Shown one piece after another: positions 11,640-22,678 of a stretch of DNA of 64,000 bases (positions within the stretch are counted from its first letter, which is position 1; every line of letters starts with the position of its first letter). Both the position numbers and the translations under genes were made by a program. Origin of the DNA: Fennellomyces sp. T-0311 (lineage: Eukaryota > Mucoromycota > Mucoromycetes > Mucorales > Lichtheimiaceae); assembly GCA_025266875.1 (NCBI GenBank), contig JALLLT010000010.1, positions 558,001 through 622,000 of the forward strand. The letters run 5' to 3'. The notes under the pieces are model-generated. The model did not search any database and was not told the DNA's origin. It saw nothing but the letters and a program-made list of their open reading frames with translations.

Positions 11640-13690
11640 CACAAACATCACCTATGACCAGTTAACGAATATCAGTGTGGAGAGTTCAATGGCGGTGTGC
11701 TATTCGCGCCTCAAGCACCGCTGGAAGGAGAAGCTCGCCACTAGAGTATCCAGCTCCATCTCCTGTTAGGTAACATGGCTGTATAAAGTTATGTGTAGAA
11801 CGTCTCATAGTAACATATCTGCTTCAAATAGTAGCCGAAAACGATCCCCCTCACCGGTATGTTTATTCAGCTGAATTGTGTTGTTCTTCACTAAATATAA
11901 ATGGCTTCTTTAGACACCGAGTACCTCATCATCACGCCCAAGAAAGCAACAAGTATGCATGGCCTTTGATCCGTTTGCTTTATGGCACACTTTACTGTTG
12001 CTAGTATGTTCCACCCGCCGAAGTTCCGGCAATGCGAGTGGAATACGAGGACGTCGTACTGCAACAGATGCCACCACGAGCTGGAAGTCGGCAAAGGCAT
12101 TTTACCGGTATCAGGTCAACTCGCTCGAACAAGGCCATAACAAATACCTCAGTTGTATAGACAAAAGGAGGTCTCAAGTCTCCGGAACTTCAAGTTCCGT
12201 GAGGGAGACTTCTGATTGGATGAGACCCAAAGTTCTATGGAACTCCGAAAGTCTAGTACCTGGACATGGTTTGCAGTGGAACATTTCTCGGAACTTCCTG
12301 TGGGCGAAGTCGATAGTTGAGATAACCAAAGCAAATGGAAAGCATCAAAAATCTGTGTCTTTTAAATCTACACAGTGATAAGTATCTCGCGGCTAAATTA
12401 GCAGCTATTCTGGTTGAATATGAAGGTGTACGCAACCAAAAGCTTATCATTATGTACCAAAAAGTTATTTTTTCAAAAATTGAGGTTCGAGACCTCCTAA
12501 TCTTCCAGAAATCACGTAAGTAAAAATGCATAGTTACGAATATACTGCTTCTTATTTGCGCTATAGCTTCCTCTGATTTAATCCCTTGACGAATATACTT
12601 CTTTTGCAAAAGGACGGATACACAGAATTTCAAGTCAAGACCTTTGGAGAGGAACGTCTGGATGTGCTATATAATGAATTCCTTGACAATAACTCCTCAT
12701 TCATGGCAACTCTTGACAATACGCTCTTTACCGAATGTGATGGTATTGTAAAGGTGAGCGTTGTTACTGGAAAATGATGAACCTAATGAGTTTGGGCTAA
12801 TCCTCCCTTTCAGCCACTGAAAAGACCCGGAAAGCACGCTGACAAGGTACTATCTGAAGCGTTGACAACTGCGGCGAAATACGAGCGCAACTCTATTGAG
12901 TACAGAGTTTTACGCATTCTGATAAATGTGTATATTCTCTGAAATGGTTGCGAGGCAATGGCTTATATTAATGGAATTTATGTATTAAGGCTGGAAGAGC
13001 GCCCTGGCACCGCTCCCAAGACGTATGGAGAGCATGATCTAATCGTACTGAGTCTTGACCCCTTCCTTCGCCCATTGTTAAGCTCACGTAAATCTCGTTT
13101 CCGTTGGTACGCAAGGATATTCAAAGATCCTTGTATACAGTCCAAAATAACCAAAACCTTTTAGGCCAGAGGTCAATGCATGTGAACGATAACAAAGAAC
13201 AGTACGCGTGCAAAGGCCCCATGCGATGTTGAGTGCCGTGGGGGAGAAGACTTTGCTGGCACGAAACTGTTTGGAGAAGTAAAGCCAGATTCGGCCAGAA
13301 AAACTGCCACTTCGATCGACTTGCTCAGACTGTGCGTGTTCGGAAAGGGTGCGATCGACAACCATAAATGGAATCATCTTGTTCTTTTCCAGACCATCGG
13401 TAAGTTTAAGCTGGATGAAATAGCCATAGACGAACTTTATTTTGACTCTACCAAACATTTAGACAGCGAGCTCAAGTTTTATGTGCAAGTCTTAGTCGCT
13501 AATGGTGTATATGTGTTTGCAGAAATGCACACAATCAAGATTCCGCAATCGCTTGCAGATATCACTATAATGCCCACATACTTTGAAGCTCTTAAAGACG
13601 TCCATCTGACGATTGAATCCATGAAACAGACATTGGATCATGACTTCTGGAACGAAAACTCACGACCAACTTTAAGCACGCCAACATTTA
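11640..13690 (+). pseudogene. unknown multi-exon fungal gene, apparently broken
   Basis: Several coding-like blocks share one direction: 11640-11770; a spliced run near 11850-12150 with a clean GT-AG intron at about 11952-12003 and the block YVPPAEVPAMRVEYEDVVLQ; 12335-12520; 12600-12750; 12815-12940; 12958-13080; and 13250-13690 with LVANGVYVFAEMHTIKIP. Typical short introns separate some, for example about 12752-12814. Stops fall between other blocks (near 12150, 12200 and 12940) and I cannot build one open message. The style recalls large lineage-specific Mucoromycota families of unknown function. A MITE sits in the last block. It could be a decayed gene or a cargo gene of a mobile element. 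Confidence 0.45.
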
Positions 13691-13696
13691 ACTATA

Positions 13697-13838
13697 CAGT
13701 GAAACCTCGTTTTTTACATACCCTCGGTTTTTGCACACAATTCTCGTCAAAACTGCTCAGGATTCCAGCAAAAATCGACCCCGTTATTTGCACAAGGTTT
13801 TTGAAAAAACCGCCTGTGCAAAAAACGGGGTTCAACTG
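13697..13838. mobile_element. 142-bp TIR MITE with TA target duplication
   Basis: It starts cagtgaaacctcg and ends gggttcaactg, roughly inverted copies of each other, and is flanked by TA on both sides (13695-13696 and 13839-13840). The right end shares the block AAAAAACCGCCTGTGCAAAAAA with the elements at 29647-30818 and 51888-51988. It has no coding capacity and is a non-autonomous pogo/Tigger-like MITE. It lies within the last coding-like block of the unknown gene. Confidence 0.75.
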
Positions 13839-13962
13839 TATATTCAACTTCATTTACGTCGTCAATAAAGACTTTATTTCATCCTGTATAGTCGACAAGC
13901 GTACCAAAAAGTGTATAGCCTCGCACTAATTTTTTTATTGTTTTCCCCATAATGTAAAAAAC

Positions 13963-14245
13963 ATTACTTGCTAACTTGCTTTGTAGCTAATACGATGCAC
14001 AATTCGTGAACAACCTCTTCCTGGCGGCTTTGATGATAAGAAAGGACTACAAGTGTTCGATGTATTATAAAATCAACTTTTATATAGAACAAAAAGTGGC
14101 ATCTTGGTCTAAAACCTAAGTAGAAGTATATTTTGGTGCGATTGATATATGGTACATAAACAAGAAAAAGCACAGAGTAAGAAAGACTAGGAACGAGAAA
14201 TGTCGGTAGTATATGGATGGATGTGTTATGTAGTGTATGGTGGGG
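13963..14245 (+). pseudogene. decayed duplicate of the TTLL12 last intron end, last exon and 3' flank
   Basis: The stretch from about 13963 repeats the end of the last intron, the last exon (8271-8351) and the stop of the TTLL12-like gene with many substitutions and one lost base, which shifts the frame. Part of the 3' flank is also repeated: the string ggatgtgttatgtagtgtatgg occurs near 8410 and near 14218. Because intron sequence is kept, this is a DNA-level duplication and not a retrocopy. Confidence 0.8.
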
Positions 14246-14307
14246 TGCGTGGTTGTTGAAAATTGGTGTGTAAACGTGCGTGTGAGAGAGTATGTGAACA
14301 GTTCTTT

Positions 14308-16322
14308 TTAAGGATCTCGGCGCAAAACAATATCCTCATCATCACTATTCTCTGGAATTGCCATCCACCCTTCTTCGTCATCATTAGATACGGCCGGGAT
14401 GTAATCCAGAGGAAGCCAGACAAGATAAGCAAGGAAAGCCTAATACGACAGAAACGAATAGATTAGTGGACAAGTTCATGCACGGGCCGTTTTAGTTGTT
14501 TACCAAATAAATAACGCCGAAGAGGCCGATGAGTGCAAAAGATACCCATGAGGAAATATGCGAAATAAACAGGAAAACGTTGAACCCAACGACAACAGCC
14601 GTGAGTGCCCAGCAAATAATGTGCATCACGGTCGAGGTGGTGAATTCAGCCGACATGACCGCCGTTGATGAGCAAAGTTTCAGAATTGGAATCAGGACAG
14701 GTGGAAGGCAGACACTTTGAAGAACATTCAACAGTTCGCCCATGTTGTCGAAATGGTCCACAGCAAAAATAGCAACGAGCATGGACGGAACAAGTGAGAT
14801 ACCACGGGTGATGGCAACTCGGTGCCAATCTTTGCGGAAAATATTGCCAAAGAACCCTTCCGTCACATATTGACCAGCAAATGTGCCCGTCATGGTGGAA
14901 CTTTGTCCAGCTGTGGAAGAGAAATCAGTAACTTCCTTTCTTTTTCACTGTCATCACAATCAGTTTACCTGCTAGCAAACCGGCACCCCAAAGATATTGT
15001 GCTGCCGAACCCAGTGTGCGCTTCAACACAGCATCAGCATCTGCCAAACCAGGCAATTCAATGTTGTCTGGTGCATCTGGCTTGTAAAACACTGAATGTT
15101 TCAAATCAGCAAATATGTCTAACAAAATGACGTATTGTATTACCTTGCGCAAACACAACGACAATGGCGAGATTGACGAGAAACGACAGAAATAGCGCAA
15201 GCCCAGATTCAACTCCAAAGTAGAAATTAGCCTCTCTTCGCTTGCGCACTGTCGGTTCAGGTCCTAAATCCCGCGATCCAACCAAGGCGCTAAAGTTCAC
15301 ATTTTAGAACAACCCATTCCGCATTAATATAGTAGTATTAGCTTACCTGTGGAGGAACATGTTGTGAGGCATTACAACTGCACCAAGCATACCTACGGCT
15401 TGTACCACTGCGTTCTTTGGTATGATCGGAACAATCAAACCAGTTACGATCTGCGCCACGTCAGGTTTGGAAACAACCATCTCGATCCAAAAGCACGTGG
15501 TCATGACCAGAATGAGTAACATGAAGAAAGCTTCCATTTTTCGCATGCCGTAGCGCTGAATCATCATGAATGTAAACGTGTCGACGGTCGTGATGAGGAC
15601 GCCGACCCATAATGGTAACCGAAGGAGGATATGGAGTGCGATGGCTGTACCGATAATTTCCATTATATCTGCTCCAATAATGGCAATTTGCGCGAACGCC
15701 CATAGAACAACGGACATCCGTTTAGTATATGATTGTCGAATTAGCTGTGCGAGATGCTGGCCTGTAACGGTGCCGAGCCGTGCTGATAATAGTTGGAATG
15801 CTAAACCGGTGACGTGGGCCCAAAACAAGAGCCATAATAATTTGTAGCCGGCGACGGCACCTGCTTGTAGATCCGATTCTAAATTACCGGGATCCAGATA
15901 CGCGATCGACCTATTGTTATGGTTACGATGTTGTGCATAGCAACAAATGTTGGCATGAGAGAACTTACATCAGCCAGCCTATGTACAAAATATTAAGTTT
16001 AATAAAGTATATTCTTTGCATGCATTCAGCGTTGCTTTGTCGACGATATACCTGGCCCTGTATATTTCCAGAGTTTTTTGAACGAGAAGCACGAATCGGA
16101 TACGCCTCCAGTATCAATCTCTGGTTTGATCTCCAAATCGTGCCCTTCAGGACGCCGCCGCGCCCGCCGCCGCCCGCTGTCATCGGATAATAGTGATGCG
16201 CTCTCATTGTCGTCGCCATCAGAGTTTTGAGGTTTGTACGAGTACGCATATTCATTCATAAGGCCCATTTCGCTGTCATCATCTGGATCGTCTCCCAAAT
16301 GGGATGCATCATGCGGTACCAT
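14308..16322 (-). CDS. NRAMP-family divalent metal transporter
   Basis: Seven exons: 16322-16052, 15978-15969, 15910-15347, 15289-15144, 15118-14969, 14910-14504 and 14439-14308, giving 560 codons in frame. About 80 acidic, Arg-rich cytosolic residues precede the NRAMP core. The TM1 metal-binding signature DPGN (SIAYLDPGNLESDLQ) and the TM6 signature MPHN (VVMPHNMFLHSALVGSRDLG) are both present, with the consensus transport block GQSSTMTGTFAGQYV. The family is proton-coupled Mn/Fe importers (yeast Smf1-3). Exon 2 is only 10 nt and supplies part of GWLM before DPGN. The C-terminus is acidic. It is convergent with the TTLL12 relic. Confidence 0.95.
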
Positions 16323-16454
16323 GGCGGAATATTGGAAACGTCGGAAAGAAGCGACTCTGTCGTCACAGCGGTACTTAATTCATGTGAAAAAACGGCGGGT
16401 TGCCCCGCATTTCAGTTGTCATTTTAGGAAGGCAAATGAAATCAGATTTTATTT

Positions 16455-19400
16455 TCAAAATAATGCTAAAACTTGTTTACGGAGTGCTTCTAATGATGGT
16501 TTATCACCATAGTTTTTGATGCTTGTGATGCGTGAAAGTGATTCTTCGGGTTTCCAGGTACTCCGGAGCTCCTGCAACATGAAACCATAAGTAAAATGTG
16601 TCGCGGCCTGCTTCTGTCGTGAGCTTACCTCTTCGGTGACCAGTTTCTTGTGTTTACGGACAATGCCAAGCAGGAATTTCAAGAACGACCGCATGCTGGT
16701 GGTATCGAGTACCTTTTTGTCTGAGGCATTGGCGGAGTCCTCGATGGCTTGCTGTGCTATTTTTGCGATCTTGGGTGCCAGGGATAAAAACATGGTGTCG
16801 TAGGTTTCCGATGACTAAATACGGGAAACGGTTAGCAACAAATATACGTACGCGCATATATCTGGTCACACAAACCTTATCAACCGTGCGGTTCACGACC
16901 GTGCTGATCCACTCTAAGTTCTGGGTATGTCGATAGTTGTTGTGGCATGCGCTGGGATGGATGAACTCGAGCAGCGTGTCGAGCAAGGGCCATGAGCTGT
17001 ATGGGAAGTGGTTGGGGAGGAAGGCGGCAAGGTCGTATTCGATGCGAGTGTGCTTCTTGGACCGATAGTAGTCGCAAAGGTTGGAGCAGTATACTGCATT
17101 CGTCTTGTCCAGCGTCTGCTTTGCCTCCTCTGACATGTCATCTGCGATAGCAAGGTCGGTTCCGCCCAAAATGCATTTCCTCAGATACATTGACAGTTGT
17201 ACGCCCATATCGGCCAGTGTCTTGTTAGTTGCGCCCTTGGTCTTTGCAAAGTCGTGCACCGCCGTGAGAATCTCGAGCGCACCATCAACGTCGTCCACTT
17301 TAGGATACTCGGTTGCCTTGGCGAGCTTGTTCTTCAAAAACGCAATGATCTTTTGTAAGAATTGGTTGGTCGCGGGTCGTGCGGGAGTAACGCGAAGAAT
17401 ATTCAACAGTGGTACAATCGTCTGCAACACAAGGGGGCTCTCTGGGTTTCTACGCACGAAGATGATCACAAGATCCGCAACGCTGTTCTTGAACTGGTAA
17501 ATGTTCTGCTCGCTCTCTGCAGTTACGTATTGCGTGAGTATCTTTGCACAATCGCTGATCTGGGCTACTTACTATTGTCCTTTCCATTGGCAAGCTGCTT
17601 CTGCTTAAAGATCTCTGCCAGCTTGTCGTCGAATCCAAACATGGCTTCGTCATCAAGATCCTCGTCTTCGTCATCCTCGCCACCGAGAACACCCTGGTTC
17701 CGCATAGCTTCCTCGACCTTTTGTCGCAACTCTTCATCAACTTCTCCGTTCTCTTCTTCTTCTTCGCTCTCTTCTTCTTCGCTATCGTCTTCACCATCCA
17801 TATCAACGTCCTCGATGATCTCCACATCACTGTCGACTTCATCCATATCTTCATCAAAGAGATCACCAGCCTCGTCCTTGCTATCGCTTGATTGCAAGAT
17901 CTAAAATATAAAAAAAAATTGTCAGCTTAATATGTGAAAAAGGAACCGGTGATTGCGAGCTCTTACCTCGAAAAGCAAGCCCAAAGTCTGCTGAGTAGCC
18001 TTGTGGGAGAAGATTTCGAAGACTTGTTCAGCGAGGTTCTTGAGCATTGCAGAAGAGTTCGTGACGAAGCCAACCAAAATATCGACAATGACATCAATGG
18101 GCTCAGGCTCTACTTCCTCTTCATCAGCCTTAGCCTTCTTGCCCTTCTTTGCCTTGGCCTTCTTGGTCGAGAAGATCTTGTCGTAACATTCGAACAATTC
18201 TGAAAGCACAGACAGAGTTTCTTCCTCGTCAATCATGAAATGAAGGATCATGTGCAAGAATAAGAGTTCGAATCCACGTTCAATGCTATCATTCTTATCC
18301 TCGCTCTTTTGTGAAAAAGACATTGTCAGAAACGTTGACTATCTTTGCTTTCACTGATGCATACCTTCTTTCGGAGATGTTCTGTCAGATCAATAGCCTT
18401 CTTCAAAGATGTTTGGCCTTCCTTAGAAAGTTGGACTCTGCTCTGCAAGTTCTTGTTCTTGGCAAGTTTTTGCTGAACCTCATACACACGGTACACCCAC
18501 AATTCACCGTCATTCATGGTACCGTTAAGTCTTCGTGATCTGAGCGACGAGACACCGAGTTCCTTAACTTTAGCCAATGGTGGCATCTTTTCCAAAGCCA
18601 TCAGAATAGTCTGGAAGCTTTCTTTGCATTGCTCCTGGGTCTTTTCTGACAATGGCACGGCTGGCTTGTGGTAGCTCTGCGAAAGATTGTTCGCCATCTT
18701 TAGTTATCGACAGACCAGATCAATTCTTTACTCTTACCTCAAAGGACGAGGCTCCAGTAGCCGACTTTTTGATGTCAAAGAATGCATATACCATCACGAA
18801 TTGGACCAACGACAAAAGCCAATCTTCCTCCTTGGGAATTGCGTTGTTCTTGACAAGGAAAGTCATTTGCTTCAAGATCCATGCACGGGGCGCCTCAGCT
18901 TGGGTTTCGTCAGTTTGCTTGATGAAAATTTCGGCAAGATAGTTGAGATATGACTTGATGCCTTCAGCGTCCATCGACTGCAAAATGTTCTCGACTGTGC
19001 GCGTCTTGGTCAAGCGGTCAAAGTCTTGACGACCTTGGTTACCAAGCAACTGTGTAACCAAGGCAAAGCCCGCTTCCTTGTTTTCCTTGGCAACTTGCTG
19101 AATCACATTGGCCTACGCAAGAAAAATCAGCATCTATTTTGTATGCGGTTAGAGACTGTGAGTTTACCGTGTGAACTGCTACTTTGTTCAAGTAACGATC
19201 CTTGACGGAAAGACTGTTAATGAAGCATCGCATAAAGTTCTGGGTAAAGATAAGCGGCATTTGATCCGAGGAAAGACGGGGAAGTGCTCTTTGAACTAGC
19301 TTGAAGCCCCAGTACTTGCGGCCTTGGGACGCATTATTATCAAACAACGCTTCTACGATTCACATAGGCGTCAGCTATCCATATAACATAGCCATTGCAT

Positions 19401-20602
19401 TTCAACGTACTGTCAACAACCACATCCCAGAATTCACCAAAGGATGCAGCCTTGTCTTCTCCTTGGTCCTTCGCCTTTCCATCGCCTTTCTTGTTCATGC
19501 GTTGCTTTTTCTTTGGACGATCGGACTCTTCCAATTCTGCATGACCATTCGCTTGTGTTGAAGCCTCCAAGTATTTCGTCAAGAAACGATCCCACACCGA
19601 ATGAAGCTGAGGTTTCCAATCCGCCACCTTTGTGCCCTTTTTCTCACCGTCATCCGAGGGTACCTCCTACAATAATATAGGTCAACAAATCGGATCACAC
19701 CAATTCACCGTTGCTGCTTACCTTGAGCACCGACGCAAGCTGAGTAAGATTAGTAGGAGCGAGCACATTAGTGCCTTTCCATCCAGAGAATTGACTGGAC
19801 AAGTCGACTTCGGGCAAATATTGCTGGATTGTCAATGCAACATTCAATTCGTCCACAGTTGCTACCTCCGGCAAAAAGAGTTCCAAGATCTTTTGAATTG
19901 CTTCGTCCTTGAATGTCGTGCTTTTGATCTATACAAGCAATTATCAGTCGTCCATAGCCACATCATTCCAATGGATAACATACGTGAGAAATCATATTGA
20001 TAACCACCTGGTGGCAGATCTCAACAACATACGACTTGACTTGAGTCATCTCATGCAGGCTGTCGAGCATTTTTTCGATATCTTGAAATGTTGTCGTGGG
20101 TCGCTCGATCATGCCAGCTGCAACAATGGCGATCATTCCAAAGATACGACCAAATAGCATGTCGCGTTGTTCATCGTTAGACATACCGCCCGAGCGTTCA
20201 GTGAATTTAAATAGTAGATCAAGAACAAGGCTGACATTAATAACGTCGGTAATGGCAAGTAACTAAGGAAACCAAAGTGTCAAACGCCTTTTTTTGCCTT
20301 AGCTGTAAAGCTAGTAACGGTTTTACCTCGGTCAAAGCCAGCGAGAAACCTTGACGGGCACCTTGACGAGAAGAAGGAAGACCACGTAAAAGACGGCGCA
20401 AAGCATAAGCTACGTCAGTAGCGCAAAGAGTGTCGAGTTCCTCTTCGGTGGTTGCTGTCTTATGCGTTCCATTCTGCAGACTAGCCTCGTGATCCTTCTG
20501 AAAATCAGCTAGCGTTCGTACAAGAGACTGGGCAGCATTGAGTCTCACGGCAGGATCAATGGAAGCCAGATCCCAGTAATGCTGTAGGGTGGACGCAGCC
20601 AT
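16455..20602 (-). CDS. POL5: Pol5/MYBBP1A-type nucleolar protein (DNA polymerase phi family)
   Basis: A long multi-exon gene. The start chosen is ATG 20602 (MAASTLQHYWDLASID), because the in-frame upstream codon is TTG. The N-terminus carries the family block YALRRLLRGLPSSRQGARQG. HEAT-like helical repeats follow through about 18 kb, then a long acidic Glu/Asp tract (about 17880-17735) and a final helical region. Introns at about 20327-20262 and 16625-16572 are clean GT-AG. Despite the polymerase name, yeast Pol5 and human MYBBP1A are needed for rRNA synthesis and ribosome assembly in the nucleolus; that role is inferred. The total of about 1,100-1,200 residues fits the family. Confidence 0.9.
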
Positions 20603-20765
20603 GGGAAGGTTTAGAAGTTGCAAAGAAATTCAAGCTGCTGAAAATTTCAGATATGGATTGCCTCCACAAGCCACATCGCATCATTCGGAAACTCAAGTAA
20701 GTTTTGACAGGTCCATGTTTTATGAGTATATCTACAAGCGACATGCGTATATATAGGGTGAATCT

Positions 20766-21492
20766 TTATTGGTGTGCAGCCACAAAGCGCTTCTGAGCCT
20801 TTGCAACTGATTCCTTGAACTGTTCAACTTCTTCCCAGCAGTCCAGCGGTCGGGATGCGTTTTTCCTAAAGGTACCAGTCAGCCCTCTATCTGTTTCCAG
20901 GAACATACCGCGTCAACTCTTACTTGTAACATGCTACTACGGCTTCTTGACGCTCAACGATTTCGGATGGGATTTCCTTTGGTGCAGCTCTGTATTTTGG
21001 GGAGTTGTGTACCTCATGAATACTACGTTTCCCACCTCTTGTCATCTCGTGATTAATACCTCTGGATACGCTGGATCATGTTTTCGATGTCAGTTCCCAT
21101 GGCTACCGAGTTGTGATCCTTTTCAATGTTGCTCTTTGCGAGTTCTCCATACGAGAGCTGTTCCTCCTGAGCTTTGGCGCGTGCCAATTCTTCTGCGACG
21201 CGTTTGCGAACTTGCTCCTCTACGTCTTCCGATCTAACATTGCTTTCGCTCGACTTTATTCACGAGTCAGTTTAACGAATGCCGTCAATTTCGAAGCACA
21301 AAAAACCATCACCTTCTTACGGGTCTCCAACGAATCGACAAAACCTTGCGAGAACTAGGAAGGAAAAAAATAACAATCGATTTGTTGAGCGATGGTTTCA
21401 TTGTTGAAAATGTATTGTCACACCTGCAAGGGAGTGTTCTGGTTATAAAAGATAACAGGCTCGCTTGCCGTCTTGGATTGCGTCGTACCCAT
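20766..21492 (-). CDS. MIC19: MICOS subunit Mic19 (DUF1690 family)
   Basis: Five exons: 21492-21424, 21354-21307, 21253-21060, 20989-20924 and 20865-20766, 159 codons in frame. The start MGTTQSK fits N-myristoylation (Gly2, Ser6), as known for Mic19. FSQGFVDSLE is the family's N-terminal signature, a charged coiled coil rich in EEQVRKRVAEEL follows, and the end has a single C-x10-C pair (Cys in VVACYKK and LDCWEEV) as in fungal Mic19. The protein sits on the inner mitochondrial membrane at crista junctions with Mic60. The neighbour Pol5 follows on the same strand 164 bp downstream. Confidence 0.9.
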
Positions 21493-22131
21493 TGGTGCAA
21501 TTATTATTTTTGAGCGGACCGGGCTTCACTGACCTTTGAACCTCGCCCGACCAATTCTCGAGGGAGATGATGTCACTCGATAGTCACGAACTTCCTGCCC
21601 TGAGTTTTTTGGTCTACTTTTTTTTTGCTGGCTTGTGAAAAGCCCATATTGTGTTACATAATGCATTGTTGGTACATGGATCCTTTATCTTTTTTCACGA
21701 TGATAGATGAGTTGACAATGCTATATTTACATTTCTACATGAAGCTGTACATGTGTTCCAATATACTGATGAATTGCTATGGAAACTGGCATCAATTTTC
21801 ATTTTCTTATTTATTGCTTAGAAACGGCTTATCACCATGGCAACCTTTCGCTAACAACCGTATGAGATGGGTTGCCAATGAAAGAACCTAGGTATTCGTT
21901 CTTTCTGCGGTACAATCTTAGTCGCACGTAAGAAAGAATGGTCCGCTAAGAAATACTCCCCGAGCGGGGACACAGATTACAGAAGCCGATTTCAAAAAAT
22001 ATGGAAAAAAGACAAATTACCCCACAATCTTTGTATGAGTTGTGGGAAGTGACACATTTCACGTGGAGTGTGTGTGAATTAAAAAGAGTTCGGCCGGTCA
22101 AGTGCCCTTTCTCTCCTCAACTTGCACTGCC
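21493..22131. promoter_or_regulatory. divergent intergenic region between Mic19 and the DUF962 gene
   Basis: About 640 bp without a supported gene, between two outward-reading starts. It is poly-T rich near 21612-21625. I see no unequivocal TATA box. Confidence 0.35.
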
Positions 22132-22647
22132 ATGGCGATTGTCAACCACAACTATTCCCGCCGAACAGAACCCGAGGGTGGCTTCAAGACCCTTGAAAGC
22201 TTCTATCCCTACTACCTTTCGGAGGTTACACTTTTTCACTAGATCTAACTTGATCCGAGCACTAAATGACCTTTGCATTGTAGCATTGTAATCAAACAAA
22301 TCGCCGGCTCCATATTACAGGCATGACTCTCAAAAAGACAGAGTAACCTTTGTTTACAAAGTTTAAATAGGTACCACGATATCGGTGTTGATTATTATTC
22401 TGGCGATCCTCCAGAAGCGCCCTAAATTGCTGCTTGCAGCACTCCTGCAAGGCTACGGGTTTGCGTGGATCGGACACTTTGTATTTGAGAAAAAGTAAGC
22501 ATGATCAGTGCAAATAAGGTTCAATTGATGGACTAAATTGGGGAAAAAACGCTTAGCAAACCCGCCACTTTCCGATATCCGATCTATTCGTTCATCTGCG
22601 ACTTTAAAATGTGGTCGGAGGTCATTACTGCCAAGCGCAAGTTTTAA
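22132..22647 (+). CDS. DUF962/Mpo1-like small membrane protein
   Basis: Four short exons, easily missed because none is long: 22132-22224, 22284-22320, 22371-22494 and 22557-22647, giving 115 codons in frame. The family signature is spread over exons 1-2: FKTLESFYPYYLSEH then NQTNRRLHITGT. Two hydrophobic segments (TISVLIIILAIL and LLLAALLQGYGFAWIGHFVF) and the FEKNKPATFRYP block follow, as is typical of DUF962. Yeast Mpo1 of this superfamily is an ER dioxygenase in phytosphingosine breakdown; whether this short form has that activity is unknown. Intron 2 uses a GC donor (22321-22370). The gene is convergent with the kinase gene, with 31 bp between stop codons. Confidence 0.85.
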
Positions 22648-22678
22648 ACATCGTTCGTTTTTGTTCAAACCCAATATA

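Noticed and set aside
17362..17904. 180-codon Ser-rich plus-strand frame
   Set aside because: It is the antisense reading of the Glu/Asp-rich tract of Pol5.
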